The notes: generated by a model not told the origin, from the letters alone. Positions 1 to 9,414 are shown, numbered from the stretch's first letter. The stretch: DNA of 64,000 nucleotides from a bacterium (GCA_016125085.1 WGMM01000018.1:1-64000), one strand, 5' to 3'. Translations and numbers: made by a program.

Positions 1-117
1 ACGCAGCGGACCTTCGAAATGGTCGGCTGGTACATGATCGGAATGGCGAACGACAGGGAGCTGACGGACCACATCGAAAGCCTGAAACAGCAGCCGATTT
101 CGAAAACGCCCGAGTGA
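1..117 (+). CDS. C-terminal fragment of an unidentified protein
   Basis: Frame 1 is open from the window edge to a TGA at 115-117 and encodes the last 38 residues of a protein (TQRTFEMVGWYMIGMANDRE and so on, ending KTPE). The start and most of the gene lie outside the window. The fragment has a short hydrophobic-aromatic patch (MVGWYMIGMA) followed by a charged tail. I do not recognise a family from so little sequence. It is called coding because the frame is open, the third codon positions are GC-rich like neighbouring genes, and no better frame covers these bases. Confidence 0.5.
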   Translation, partial: TQRTFEMVGWYMIGMANDRELTDHIESLKQQPISKTPE

Positions 118-439
118 TTTCGAAGCCCGCGGCTTCGGCATGCACTTCGAGGCCACTTGCGTATGCGCCGACCTTGCCGATAGCATGACGTAATCGGTCA
201 ATTCGATCGATCGAGCGGTTCTCGCAAACGAAGATCGCTCTCAATCAGAAAAATCCGGGCGATTCATCGCCTGCGGTGCAACCCCGGTGCCGAACAGGTG
301 TGCTCCTGACCCCTTTTCTTCCTTGCACCAGAAGCAGCTCGGATTGCCCAGCGAAAAAATGACCGGACATGGCAAGCTCGAAAGCCCGCCATGTCCGGCT
401 GACTGCGCCGCGATTGCGGTCATCTGGGCGAGTGAGCCA
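118..439. other. Intergenic region, convergent gene ends
   Basis: This gap separates the end of the plus-strand fragment from the end of the minus-strand surface-protein gene. The only structure I can support is the minus-strand terminator listed at 354-398. A 193-codon plus-strand frame begins here (287) but runs antisense into the surface-protein gene and looks like a shadow. Confidence 0.5.
354..398 (-). terminator. Rho-independent terminator of the surface-protein gene
   Basis: An 11-bp perfect stem (363-373 with 388-398, CCGGACATGGC type) with a 14-nt loop is followed on the minus strand, five bases further on, by six T (plus-strand A at 354-359). It lies about 40 bases past the stop codon of the minus-strand gene ending at 440, so it is the natural end of that transcript. 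Confidence 0.7.
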
Positions 440-3400
440 TTATCGGGTCGGCTTGCGCGCTCGTGGCTTCGTGTTGAAGGCGCGGGTGGTTTCCTGCGTG
501 GTAGGCATGAAGTAGAAACTGCTCTTTCCGCCCAGCTTCATTCCCATCTGGGACGAGGCGATCGTCAAAGGCCGCTTGATGCCGAAGTACAGGCCGCCCA
601 CCGAGCCGCCGTTGGGCTGGGTATAGTTGATCTGGCCGGAGACCGGATTGACGACGTTCCAGGTCGGGTTGTTCGAAAGATCGACGCGCAGCTTCCAGTT
701 TCCAGCGGCGGCGTTCAGGAATTGATAGTTGCCCGATTTGTTAGTGAATACGTTCGGCTCGGAGGTGCTCGTGATATTCACGGCAAAGCCTGTCAGTGCA
801 CCGACATCGCCGAAGGCATTGTCGCTCACTTCCAGTGTCCACGTGCCGTTGGCGGTTTGGCCGTTTAACGCTGACAGGCTGTCGAAAGGGATGTAAGAGC
901 CTGTGTAATTCACGATGCTGTTGGGCAATTTGGCGTCGGCGGAATCGTCGAAAACGGCGTTTTTCAGGTTCTGGCCATCGGCCCCCTGGCGATTGAGCAG
1001 GCGAACGCGCGTCCCGGATGGCGAAATGAGGGTGACGATCAGATCGCCGACATGGGTGTGCGGCAAGGTGACATTGACCGTCATGCCGTAGATCGGCAAA
1101 GCGGCGCCGGAGACGATCAGCGACTTGGTCACGGTTTTGAGGTCGAGCACGCGCAGGCCAGCGCCTGTCGACGTTCGACTGATCAGCGAACCGTCGAACT
1201 TGCCGTTGCCATTGACGTCGTTATAGACCCGAACACGGGCCAGGCCCGTATTGGTATCGACGTCGTAAACCCATCCGCTGATCGAACTCACGGGCAGGCT
1301 GCCGTCGATGACGATATTGTTGTTGTAGCCGAGCGAGCCGATTCCGCCTGGTGCCGGCAACTGGTAATCGATCAGGTTGCCGGATGAGTCCTTAATCGAG
1401 CCGGAGAGGGAATATGCGGCCGGGTAGTCAAGATCGGGCGAGAACTGACCGGCACCGACCGTGTAATTGAAAACGAGCGTATTGGTGCCGCTGCCCGAGG
1501 CATACGTTGCCGTACCGCCGGAGTTCAGGGCGAGTGTGGGGGTTCCGGTGACCGTGACGACGTCCGAGAACGTGAGCTGGATAGGGATCAGCGAGTTCAG
1601 GCCGTAAGTGTAGTCGGGGGCGGTCGACGATACGTTATTGACCGTGGTGGCGCCGATGGCTGGCACGATGATTATGTTTTTGTTGGCTCCGAGAGAGCCG
1701 GGAGCCCCGGGCGCTGCCAGAACCAGATTGGCGTCAAGGCCGCTTGCGGCGCCTTTGATGGTCCCGCCAGCCAGGGCGAGCGCCGAAGTGGAGGTGTAAT
1801 CCAGGTCGAGGCTCTGTTCACCGGCACCGACGACGTAATTGAACGTGAGCGTTTTGGAGCCGCTGCCTGAGGCATAGACCGCTGTGCCGCCAGAGTTCAG
1901 GGAAAGGGTCGGGGTGCCTGTGACGGTCACCGCGTCGTTGAATGCGAGGGTGATGGGAATCGTGGCACCCGGTGTGTAAACGCCATTGGCGACTGTCGAA
2001 GTGACATTCGATGAGCGAGCCGGGACATAGATCTGGCTGATCTGAGTTCCCCAGAGCGACGCGCCCGCGGCGTATTCCTGAGTCGTCCAGAAGCTGGTCG
2101 GATTACTGGGGTCCAGACCGGTTGCGCTGTAGTCTCCCCAGCGCTCGTCATTACCGCCGAAGAGGTGGTAATTGTTCACCAGGCCGGCTTTGAGCTGGTT
2201 GTCGGTGGCATCCAGAGAGATGGAAGTCGGGTTCGAGGGGTCGATCGAGGCGTATCGATAGTACGAGCCGAGGTTTCCGTTCGTCGCTCCTGAGCCCTGG
2301 ACGTCGCTGGAGCGGGTGTATCCGATGATGATGTCGCCCGTTGCGTTGGCGGCGATGGAAGGGTACGAATAGTCGTAGGTCGAGCTGAAAATGGAGTTTT
2401 CGGCGACGACCTTACCGGTGGAAGATTTCAGGATCGTGATCCTGATGGCGTTGTGCGATGTCGTGGACGCGGAAATGGCATTGCCGCTGGCGTCGGACGA
2501 ATATCCGCGCGCGGAGTAAATCAGGTCGCCGACCTGATAGACCATCGAGCCGATGCGGCCGTCGATCGCATCGATCTGCCTGGTACCGTCCGGTTGCCGG
2601 CTCAAATAGGGATCGCTATCCATCTGAACTGTCAGAACGCTGGTCGCGCCTAGAGTGGCACCGGCGGCTGAAGTTCCGTTGATCGGTGTCAGGTTGATCT
2701 GGCCGTAATTGAAAGCGTTAATGCCAAGCACATTGGCTGGCGTGGATGTGCTGATCGGTGCGAAGTTCGTCACGCCCTGGAGGATATAGCCCAGGGCGAA
2801 GCTGGTCTGATCGAACGTGGAACGCCTGGCCACTGAGGGGGTGGCGGCCAGCAGGTCAGCCTTGGGGATCGACGTCATCTGGATGCTGCTGACCGAGCCG
2901 ACACTTGAAGTGAAATTGATCGTGCCGACGTAAACGCCGTTATTGTCCACACCTAATGTCGGATAGTCGGCGAATCCGGCATTGCCGACATAGCTCGTTC
3001 CTCTCCAGCCACCTGTCGGGTCGTTCGTGTTCGATCGGGCGATCAGAACTTTGTTCGCCGTATTCGAGACGTTGATTTGAAGGGCGAACCAGCGATCGCT
3101 TTGCGAGTCGTAAATGATGCGAGGGTCGCTCAGGCCTGAGGCGTAATCGTTAGGCGTAATCCCCGTCACGGATGCCCAGAACTGGGTGTCGGTCCTGGAC
3201 TGAAGGTTGGCCCCCGTCGTTTTGTCATAAACATTCCAGCGGCCATTCAGGAATTGGGCATAGGAGTTCGGGCCGATTGAGCCCATCGTGTCCGGTGGGG
3301 CAAGATTGTTCCCGGAAGCTCCGGCAAAGTTCAGGCCGATCGCAGTGGCCGTCATGACCTGCCGGGATTCGAGCTCATAAGCGTCAAGCCCGAATGCGAG

Positions 3401-3514
3401 CGGGTGGAATGCTCTGGAACGTCGTACGGACGTCTGTTCATCGACCGACCGTTTCGTCCTGATGTTCCGGTTAAGCGGCGAGCTGCTTCGCTTGGGAGAC
3501 TTGAGCTGAAACAT
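440..3514 (-). CDS. Large secreted surface protein with paired Ig-like repeats and a C-terminal P-domain
   Basis: A 1024-residue protein. I chose the ATG at 3514 (MFQLKSPKR) because an AGAGAAGAG Shine-Dalgarno lies 7 nt upstream; a longer frame starts at a TTG at 3538. Near the N-terminus is an ELESRQVM segment, like the LExR motif that precedes export in many planctomycete giant proteins. The first half holds a surface-protein region (GNNLAPPDTMGSIGPNSYAQ). Two related repeats of about 110 residues follow (VTGTPTLSLNSGGTAVYASG and VTGTPTLALNSGGTATYASG). The C-terminal third has a proprotein-convertase-type P-domain (THVGDLIVTLISPSGT, GTWTLEVSDNAFGD) next to a SdrD-like stretch (DVNGNGKFDG). 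No catalytic domain is visible. Likely role: cell-surface or extracellular structure or adhesion (inference). Confidence 0.75.
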   Translation of the reverse strand: MFQLKSPKRSSSPLNRNIRTKRSVDEQTSVRRSRAFHPLAFGLDAYELESRQVMTATAIGLNFAGASGNNLAPPDTMGSIGPNSYAQFLNGRWNVYDKTTGANLQSRTDTQFWASVTGITPNDYASGLSDPRIIYDSQSDRWFALQINVSNTANKVLIARSNTNDPTGGWRGTSYVGNAGFADYPTLGVDNNGVYVGTINFTSSVGSVSSIQMTSIPKADLLAATPSVARRSTFDQTSFALGYILQGVTNFAPISTSTPANVLGINAFNYGQINLTPINGTSAAGATLGATSVLTVQMDSDPYLSRQPDGTRQIDAIDGRIGSMVYQVGDLIYSARGYSSDASGNAISASTTSHNAIRITILKSSTGKVVAENSIFSSTYDYSYPSIAANATGDIIIGYTRSSDVQGSGATNGNLGSYYRYASIDPSNPTSISLDATDNQLKAGLVNNYHLFGGNDERWGDYSATGLDPSNPTSFWTTQEYAAGASLWGTQISQIYVPARSSNVTSTVANGVYTPGATIPITLAFNDAVTVTGTPTLSLNSGGTAVYASGSGSKTLTFNYVVGAGEQSLDLDYTSTSALALAGGTIKGAASGLDANLVLAAPGAPGSLGANKNIIIVPAIGATTVNNVSSTAPDYTYGLNSLIPIQLTFSDVVTVTGTPTLALNSGGTATYASGSGTNTLVFNYTVGAGQFSPDLDYPAAYSLSGSIKDSSGNLIDYQLPAPGGIGSLGYNNNIVIDGSLPVSSISGWVYDVDTNTGLARVRVYNDVNGNGKFDGSLISRTSTGAGLRVLDLKTVTKSLIVSGAALPIYGMTVNVTLPHTHVGDLIVTLISPSGTRVRLLNRQGADGQNLKNAVFDDSADAKLPNSIVNYTGSYIPFDSLSALNGQTANGTWTLEVSDNAFGDVGALTGFAVNITSTSEPNVFTNKSGNYQFLNAAAGNWKLRVDLSNNPTWNVVNPVSGQINYTQPNGGSVGGLYFGIKRPLTIASSQMGMKLGGKSSFYFMPTTQETTRAFNTKPRARKPTR

Positions 3515-4106
3515 GTTTGACTCTTCTCTGTGAAACAAGGTCCGGGAGTGGTTTCGAAAAGGTGCTGACCGATGGAACTCATTGACAAAAAATAACTTGT
3601 CGCATCATTAGATGAAACAGGCTCGTCAGGAAATACCGCGGCCCTGCTTGCTTTTTCTACCTAATCGTAAAAGACGATTTTATCGTTACTTGCTTAATCG
3701 CTTGGAAAGGTGCGTTGGTTCAGTGATTCGTGGCGAAAACCGGTTGGAGCGTGTCCAGAGTCAAACTGATCGAAATTTCGGATCGGGTTGACGTGTGGCT
3801 TGAGAATCGAAGAGGGGCATATCGGAAATGAGGAGGATATGAGGAAGTCGAACTGAGCCCGGTGCATAAGTTCATCGTGCGGCTGCCAATCAAGAGCCCG
3901 CTTGTTTTCCGGGTCCCCGTGACTCTCGACAAGCCTCTTCGTCAGAAGTAAGATACGACGAACGATCGCCTTGGAACTTGTGCCCCGGGCCGCGGTTCAG
4001 GCATCGTTCCTGCCCGGCAGCCTGTTTTTCGAATGCACTCCCTGCAAGGTGTGCCGACGGCTTCCGAACGATACGAATTCGTCTCTCTGCATCAGGATTC
4101 CGACGC
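3515..4106. other. Long divergent intergenic region, AT-rich
   Basis: About 590 bases between the divergently transcribed surface-protein gene and the ethanolamine operon. It contains a TTGACA at 3582-3587 followed after 17 bases by a weak TCATTA, so a plus-strand promoter is possible but poor. A 6-bp hairpin (AATCGT/ACGATT) with a T-rich flank lies near 3663-3682. I see no convincing gene; the 70-codon minus frame at 3720-3932 has no start signal or recognisable content. Confidence 0.4.
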
Positions 4107-4964
4107 ATGTCTCTTGCCGCAAGTTCTTTGAGCCGCAGCCCCTTGGGTGTTTGCAGTTGGTCGTTACAGGTGAAGAGCGTCCCGGAGCTGGTTCGCCTGA
4201 CGGAAACGCTTGGCACGAAGAATGTCCAGGTCGCCTGCGGCGACCCGCACCACGCCAGTTGGCAAGAATGCGACACGATGGCCCTGGCGGCCCGGGCGAC
4301 GGACCTGAATTTCACCGGCGCGATGATCGGATTCCCTGGCGAAGATTACACGACGCCTGACCACATCAAGCGCACCGGCGGTTTCGGCGATCCGGCTACT
4401 CGTGCTGAGCGGCTCGAAACGCTCAAATGGGCCCTGGAACGCACGCGTGCCCTGAATCTCAAGCACCTGATGCTGCATGCCGGCTTCATTCCCGAGCCCG
4501 GCGACCCGGCACGCACTGCCATGCTGGACACGCTTCGGACCGCTGCCCAAATGGCCGCGGACAAGGATATCACCCTGGCGTTCGAAACGGGTCAGGAAAC
4601 GGCCGACCTGCTGCGGCTGACGCTCGATGAGCTGAAGTGCCCGAACCTGAAAGTGAATTTCGACCCGGCGAACATGCTGCTTTACGATATGGGTGACCCG
4701 ATCCGGGCCGTGCGGATTCTGGGTAAGGACATTGTTTCGGTGCACCTGAAGGATGCCAAGCGGCCGCTGGTCAAGGGCCAGTGGGGCGAAGAAGTGCGTC
4801 TGGGCGAGGGTGAAGTGAATATCCCGGCGTTTCTCAAGGCTCTGGCCGACATCGAATTCGACGGCCCCCTGAACGTGGAGCGGGAAGTCGGCGATCAGAA
4901 AGGCCGGATGCTGGACGTGGCCCACGGTCTTTCCCTGGTGAACAAGCTGCTCGAACGCGAATGA
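4107..4964 (+). CDS. Sugar phosphate isomerase/epimerase-like TIM-barrel protein
   Basis: A 285-residue protein of the xylose isomerase-like / AP-endonuclease-2 TIM-barrel family. The metal-binding pattern is visible in order: Glu in LAFETGQETADLL, Asp/Asn in VNFDPANMLLYDMGDP, His in VSVHLKDAKRP and a final Glu in LNVERE. The frame opens further upstream (3978), but the upstream part is not family-like; the ATG at 4107 (MSLAASSLSRSPLGVCSWSL) follows an AGGA and gives the usual family length and the usual GVCSWSL first strand. Its stop is 13 bases before the permease start, so it is probably the first gene of the ethanolamine operon. Its substrate is unknown; the context could mean that it is co-regulated rather than part of ethanolamine breakdown. 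Confidence 0.8.
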   Translation: MSLAASSLSRSPLGVCSWSLQVKSVPELVRLTETLGTKNVQVACGDPHHASWQECDTMALAARATDLNFTGAMIGFPGEDYTTPDHIKRTGGFGDPATRAERLETLKWALERTRALNLKHLMLHAGFIPEPGDPARTAMLDTLRTAAQMAADKDITLAFETGQETADLLRLTLDELKCPNLKVNFDPANMLLYDMGDPIRAVRILGKDIVSVHLKDAKRPLVKGQWGEEVRLGEGEVNIPAFLKALADIEFDGPLNVEREVGDQKGRMLDVAHGLSLVNKLLERE

Positions 4965-4977
4965 ACCGGAACGCTTG

Positions 4978-6468
4978 ATGCACGAACCTCATGAAACCGG
5001 CTCGGCAGATGGCTCGCCGAAGCCCGAACTGGCACGAACGCTCGGCCCCCTGATGCTCTGGGGGCTGGGAGTCGGCTATGTCATCGGCGGCGAGTATTTC
5101 GGCTGGAATCTGGGGCTGGTCGCTGGCGGCTCGCTGGGCATGCTGGTGGCGTTCGTGATCGTGACGCTGCTGTACGTGACGTTCGTTTTCAGCTATTGCG
5201 AAATGGCCTGCGCGGTGCCGAAGGCCGGCGGGGTGTTCGACTACGCCCAGCTCGGCCTGGGGCGGTTCTGGGCCTATGTTTCGGGCCTGTCGCAGGTGCT
5301 GGAATTCCTGTTCGCACCGCCGGCACTCGCGATGGCCGTCGGGGCTTACATGGTCCCGATTCTGCCCGAATCGCTGGGGATCGGGCCCAAGCCGCTAGCG
5401 ATCGCGGCACTCGGGCTGGTGACGATCCTGAACGTTCGTGGCATCAAGCAGGCTGCGGCGTTCGAGCTGGCGATCGCCGTGGTGGCTTCACTGGGGCTAT
5501 TGCTGTTCGCCTGGCTGGTGGCCCCTTCGTTCAAGTACGAAAATTATGTGGCCAACCCCTGGCCCAATGGCTGGTTCGGCGTGTTTCAGGCCGTGCCGTT
5601 CGCGATCTGGTTCTATCTGGGCATCGAAGGCGTGGCCAACGTGGCCGAGGAGACACGTAACCCCACACGCGACATTCCTCGCGGGTTCGGGGCAGCCTTG
5701 TTCACGCTGATCGTTCTGGCCGCGGGCGTGATGGTGCTCAGTGTGGGCGTGGATGGCTGGGAGCCTGTCGTTTATGCGACGAGTGACTTGAGTCGCAAGC
5801 CGGATGGCGGCTGGCAAGTGGCTGCGAACGCCGTGAAGTCGGACAGCCCGCTGACTCTGGCGCTCGGCCGGTCGGATACGTCGCTCTGGGGCGGGCGAGT
5901 GTTCGAGGCGATGTGCCTGTTCGGGCTCGTCAGCTCTTTGAACGGACTTTCGCTGGCCTCGGGGCGGGCGATTCTGGAAATGGGCCGGGCCCGGTATCTA
6001 CCGGCCGTGTTGGGCGTGGTGGATGTCGAGCGAAAAACGCCGGCCAACGCCCTGATCTTCAACTTCCTCTTCGGCACGCTGGCCCTGCTGGTGCTGGATA
6101 CGGCCAAGCTGATCACCTGGTCGGCCCTGGGTGCAGTGATGCTCTACGTCTTCGCCATTCCGGCCCTGTTCGGGCTGCGCAAAAAGCACCCGCACTTGCC
6201 CCGGCCGTTCCGCACGCCGCTTTATCCGTGGCTGCCCATTTTGGCTTTCGTGCTGGCTGTGGGCTGTTTCGTGGCGATGCTGATCGGCAATGTGAATGAG
6301 CCGGGTGCCCTGGCCCCGATCACCGAACTCGGTTCCGTCGTCGTCGAATTCGGGATATTCTGGATCTTGGCCCTGATCGCTTACGTCGTGGTGGTCCGCA
6401 AGATTCCGCACCCGATCTCGGCCGCCGTGCCGCCGGAAGACGCTCAGTCGGCGGAAGCTGCGAATTGA
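4978..6468 (+). CDS. eat: Ethanolamine permease, APC superfamily
   Basis: A 496-residue polytopic inner-membrane transporter of the amino acid-polyamine-organocation superfamily. About twelve hydrophobic segments can be counted. The N-terminal half carries the APC substrate-binding region (GVGYVIGGEYFGWNLGLVAG) and VPKAGGVFDYAQLGLG. The assignment to ethanolamine rather than an amino acid rests mainly on the genes that follow, eutB and eutC, 27 bases downstream. I start at ATG 4978 (MHEPHETGS); a TTG lies one codon earlier. An insertion of about 45 polar residues (around WEPVVYATSDLSRKPDGGWQ) sits in one loop between membrane segments, which seems unusual for the family. It would import ethanolamine for the lyase. 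Confidence 0.85.
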   Translation: MHEPHETGSADGSPKPELARTLGPLMLWGLGVGYVIGGEYFGWNLGLVAGGSLGMLVAFVIVTLLYVTFVFSYCEMACAVPKAGGVFDYAQLGLGRFWAYVSGLSQVLEFLFAPPALAMAVGAYMVPILPESLGIGPKPLAIAALGLVTILNVRGIKQAAAFELAIAVVASLGLLLFAWLVAPSFKYENYVANPWPNGWFGVFQAVPFAIWFYLGIEGVANVAEETRNPTRDIPRGFGAALFTLIVLAAGVMVLSVGVDGWEPVVYATSDLSRKPDGGWQVAANAVKSDSPLTLALGRSDTSLWGGRVFEAMCLFGLVSSLNGLSLASGRAILEMGRARYLPAVLGVVDVERKTPANALIFNFLFGTLALLVLDTAKLITWSALGAVMLYVFAIPALFGLRKKHPHLPRPFRTPLYPWLPILAFVLAVGCFVAMLIGNVNEPGALAPITELGSVVVEFGIFWILALIAYVVVVRKIPHPISAAVPPEDAQSAEAAN

Positions 6469-6495
6469 TCCTTTTGCCGAACGGGGATCGATGCG

Positions 6496-7893
6496 ATGCC
6501 TGAATACGTCGCCCGTGTCGGAAGCCGGTCGTACCGCTTCGAAAGCCTGGGCGAGCTGCTCGCGAAGGCCACCCCTGCCCGTTCCGGCGACGAACTCGCT
6601 GGAGTGGCCGCGCCTGACAACGAAACCAGGCTGGCGGCTCGCCGCGCGCTTGCGGAAGTGCCGCTGAAACGCTTTCTGGAAGAGCCGCTCATCGATCCGG
6701 CGATCGACGACGTCTCGCGCCTGATTTTCGATCAGCATCGCCCTGAGGCCTTCGCCGCCATCGAACACCTGACCGTCGGCGAATTTCGGGATTGGCTGCT
6801 CGATTACGACACCACCGGCGAAGTCCTCCAGGGCGTCGCCTGGGGCATCACGCCCGAAATGGCCGCGGCCGTTTCGAAACTGATGCGGAATCAGGATTTG
6901 ATCCTGGCCGCTTCGAAGATTCGCAACGTGACGGCATTTCGCGATACGATCGGCCTGCCGGGCCGCATTTCGGTTCGATTGCAGCCGAATCACCCGACCG
7001 ATCACCCGCAGGCCATCGCGGCCACGATCGCCGAAGGGCTTCTGTATGGCTGCGGCGACGCCGTCATCGGCATCAATCCGGCCACCGATGACCTTTCGAA
7101 CACAATGCGGCTGTTGTCGTTGATGGAATCGATCATCACCCGGTTCGAAATCCCGACACAGTCGTGCGTACTGGCGCACGTGACGACGCAAATGCAGGCC
7201 ATGAAGCGGGGGGCTCCGGTCGATCTCGTATTTCAGTCGATCGCTGGCACCCAGGCGGCGAACTCGTCGTTCGGAGTCACGCTGGGGATGCTTGACGAAG
7301 CCAGAGTCATGGCGATTGAGCTCCGTCGTGGAACCGTCGGCCAGAATTGCATGTATTTCGAAACCGGTCAGGGCTCGTGCCTTTCCGCCGATGCCCATCA
7401 TGGCCTGGATCAGCAGACGTGCGAGGCCCGGGCGTATGCCGTCGCGCGGCGTTACGAACCGCTTCTGGTCAACACGGTCGTGGGCTTCATCGGCCCGGAG
7501 TATCTCTTCGACGGCCGCCAGATTCTGCGTGCGGGGCTTGAAGATCACTTCTGCGGCAAGCTGCTGGGGCTGCCGATGGGCTGCGACATCTGCTACACGA
7601 ACCACGCTGAGGCCGACCCGAACGACAGCGACAACCTGCTTGGCCTGCTGGGTATGGCGGGCTGCAATTACGTGATGGGCGTGCCCGGCACGGACGACAT
7701 CATGCTGGGCTATCAGTCGACGTCGTTTCACGATGTCCACTTTCTTCGCCAGACATTGGGCCTTCGGCCTGCTCCGGAGTTCGAAGACTGGCTTGTCCGC
7801 ATGGGTCTGACCGACTCACAGGGGCGGCTTGCCGAGGGTCGATCGGAACGGCTGACAGCGATTTGTTCCGAACTCGTTTCGATCGCCGAATGA
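6496..7893 (+). CDS. eutB: Ethanolamine ammonia-lyase large subunit EutB
   Basis: A 465-residue protein, close to the usual length of the large subunit. It is the catalytic TIM-barrel part of the adenosylcobalamin-dependent lyase that turns ethanolamine into acetaldehyde and ammonia. Family hallmarks include DYDTTGEVLQGVAWGITPEM, GRISVRLQPNHPTDHPQ, GINPATDDLSNTMRLL, FETGQGSCLSADAHHGLDQQ and GCNYVMGVPGTDDIMLGYQS. The ATG at 6496 follows the permease stop by 27 bases, and eutC starts 9 bases after its stop, so the subunits are co-transcribed. No eutA reactivase, shell protein or acetaldehyde dehydrogenase gene is seen nearby, so the product acetaldehyde must be handled by genes elsewhere. Confidence 0.97.
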   Translation: MPEYVARVGSRSYRFESLGELLAKATPARSGDELAGVAAPDNETRLAARRALAEVPLKRFLEEPLIDPAIDDVSRLIFDQHRPEAFAAIEHLTVGEFRDWLLDYDTTGEVLQGVAWGITPEMAAAVSKLMRNQDLILAASKIRNVTAFRDTIGLPGRISVRLQPNHPTDHPQAIAATIAEGLLYGCGDAVIGINPATDDLSNTMRLLSLMESIITRFEIPTQSCVLAHVTTQMQAMKRGAPVDLVFQSIAGTQAANSSFGVTLGMLDEARVMAIELRRGTVGQNCMYFETGQGSCLSADAHHGLDQQTCEARAYAVARRYEPLLVNTVVGFIGPEYLFDGRQILRAGLEDHFCGKLLGLPMGCDICYTNHAEADPNDSDNLLGLLGMAGCNYVMGVPGTDDIMLGYQSTSFHDVHFLRQTLGLRPAPEFEDWLVRMGLTDSQGRLAEGRSERLTAICSELVSIAE

Positions 7894-7902
7894 GGTGGCC
7901 CA

Positions 7903-8697
7903 GTGAGCGATCCTCCCGTAAAGCCTGAAGTCGGCCAGCCCTTCGGAATTCAGGTGCCGAAGACGCTGACCCCTGCCCGGCTGGGTATCGGACGGACGGG
8001 CGGCAGTCTGACGACACGTGAGATTCTCGATTTCGACCTCGCGCATGCCCGGGCTCGCGATGCCGTTCTGCAGCACTGGGATCTCGATGGGTTCGAAAAT
8101 GCGTTGAAATTGAGCAAATCGAGCCAATTGCGCGAATGGCCCAGGCTTCGCCTGGCTTCAGGCGCGGGCAATCGTGCCGTTTACCTGAAACGGCCCGATT
8201 TCGGTCGAAGGCTCGCGCGGGAAGCGGCAGCACTACTCAAGGTACAGCCGCAGTGTTGTGACGTGGCTGTGATCGTTTCCGACGGTCTCTCCGCCCAGGC
8301 GGCTTCGCATCAGGCCGGGCTGGTTCTCGATCACTTGATCCAGGCCGTGGTCGCAAAGGGCTGGTCACTCGCCCCCCTGCTTCTTGTTCCGTACGCGCGA
8401 GTAGGCATCTCAGACCCCATCGGTTCTGCCCTCAATTGTCGCGCCTCTGTTATCCTTCTGGGTGAACGGCCGGGGCTTGCGACACCTGAAAGTCTCGGAG
8501 CATACTTCACTTACGAGCCCAGGCCTGGAAGGACCGACGCCGATCGCAACTGCATTTCGAATATCCACGCCGATGGCCAGAAACCGTCTCAGGCGGCTAC
8601 CATGATCGTGGCGACCATCGAAGCTGCTTTCCGCCTGGGTAAGGGTGGCGTGGATTTGAGCATCGCGATGAGCGAACCTGGCAATCGATCGGATTGA
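7903..8697 (+). CDS. eutC: Ethanolamine ammonia-lyase small subunit EutC
   Basis: A 264-residue small subunit of the cobalamin-dependent lyase, starting at GTG 7903, nine bases after eutB. It supplies the Rossmann-like part that helps bind adenosylcobalamin. Family motifs are clear: TPARLGIGRTGGSLTTREIL, LDFDLAHARARDAV, VIVSDGLSAQA, VILLGERPGLATPESLGAYF and NCISNIHADGQKP. It is the last gene of the operon; the next gene, on the minus strand, ends 30 bases further on. Confidence 0.97.
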   Translation: MSDPPVKPEVGQPFGIQVPKTLTPARLGIGRTGGSLTTREILDFDLAHARARDAVLQHWDLDGFENALKLSKSSQLREWPRLRLASGAGNRAVYLKRPDFGRRLAREAAALLKVQPQCCDVAVIVSDGLSAQAASHQAGLVLDHLIQAVVAKGWSLAPLLLVPYARVGISDPIGSALNCRASVILLGERPGLATPESLGAYFTYEPRPGRTDADRNCISNIHADGQKPSQAATMIVATIEAAFRLGKGGVDLSIAMSEPGNRSD

Positions 8698-8727
8698 GCC
8701 TGAATCCGTCGTTCATCGTTTCGAATT

Positions 8728-9156
8728 TCAGCTTCGTCTTCGTTCTACAAGATACGCTTCGGCCAGGATCAATCCGAAGGGCACCCACCAGACCAGGTCG
8801 TTGGTAATGAGGATTCCGCCGAAGGACAGCGGCAGGCTGCCTTTGACGAGGGCCTGAAGAAATCCGATGGGGCCGAAAATCTTGCCCAGGAAGCCGACCA
8901 GCACGATCGGCCAGTGACGCACGGGATCGAACGCAGCGATGCCGTAACCCAGGCCGTAAACGCCGACGATCATGCCGATGCACTGCCACAGTTCCGGATA
9001 ATTCGGCCTGGCCATGCCGGCAAGTTCGAAGGCCGACGATGGCAGAAAGATGGCCCAAAGGCCGAAGGCGACGTTATAAACGGCCGCGACGATCAGGCAC
9101 CGCTTCATCCAGAGCTTTCCGCTCGCGGGGCTTTCGTTCCAGAGTTTTGCGAACAT
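8728..9156 (-). CDS. Small four-helix membrane protein of unknown function
   Basis: A 142-residue protein with about four hydrophobic segments (CLIVAAVYNVAFGLWAIFL, IGMIVGVYGLGYGIAAF, PIVLVGFLGKIFGPIGFLQA, ILITNDLVWWVPFGLILAEA). A conserved-looking NDLVWWVPF segment precedes the last helix. It starts at ATG 9156 (MFAKLWNESPASGK). I do not recognise a named family. Similar small membrane proteins are common in planctomycetes and myxobacteria, but no function can be assigned from sequence or context. It converges with eutC and is divergent from the lipoprotein hydrolase. Confidence 0.65.
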   Translation of the reverse strand: MFAKLWNESPASGKLWMKRCLIVAAVYNVAFGLWAIFLPSSAFELAGMARPNYPELWQCIGMIVGVYGLGYGIAAFDPVRHWPIVLVGFLGKIFGPIGFLQALVKGSLPLSFGGILITNDLVWWVPFGLILAEAYLVERRRS

Positions 9157-9414
9157 GTGTGGCCTTTCGTGCCTGCAATCGCCTTTGCGAAGAAGGACTC
9201 ATTCTCTTTATCGATGTAGGCAAAGTGTCGGTCCCGAGTCGGGTGACGAATGCCACGGCCGAATTTGACGGTCACGTAACCGATACGGATCTTTCCGTTG
9301 GGCTTCCGCGGCTTACGCTCGAATATATCCCGAGGTGACGTAAAAAAGCCGAAGACTGAGCATACAGGAACGGATCCGAATCACGGACGAAATCTCGAGT
9401 GCTCAGGTGCGCTC

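Noticed and set aside
3720..3932. 70-codon minus-strand frame in the long gap
   Set aside because: No ribosome site, no recognisable composition and no partner; treated as non-coding.
5998..7740. 580-codon open frame on the minus strand
   Set aside because: It lies entirely opposite the ethanolamine permease and eutB, which have clear family motifs. Long antisense frames are common in GC-rich genes; it has no signal or domain.
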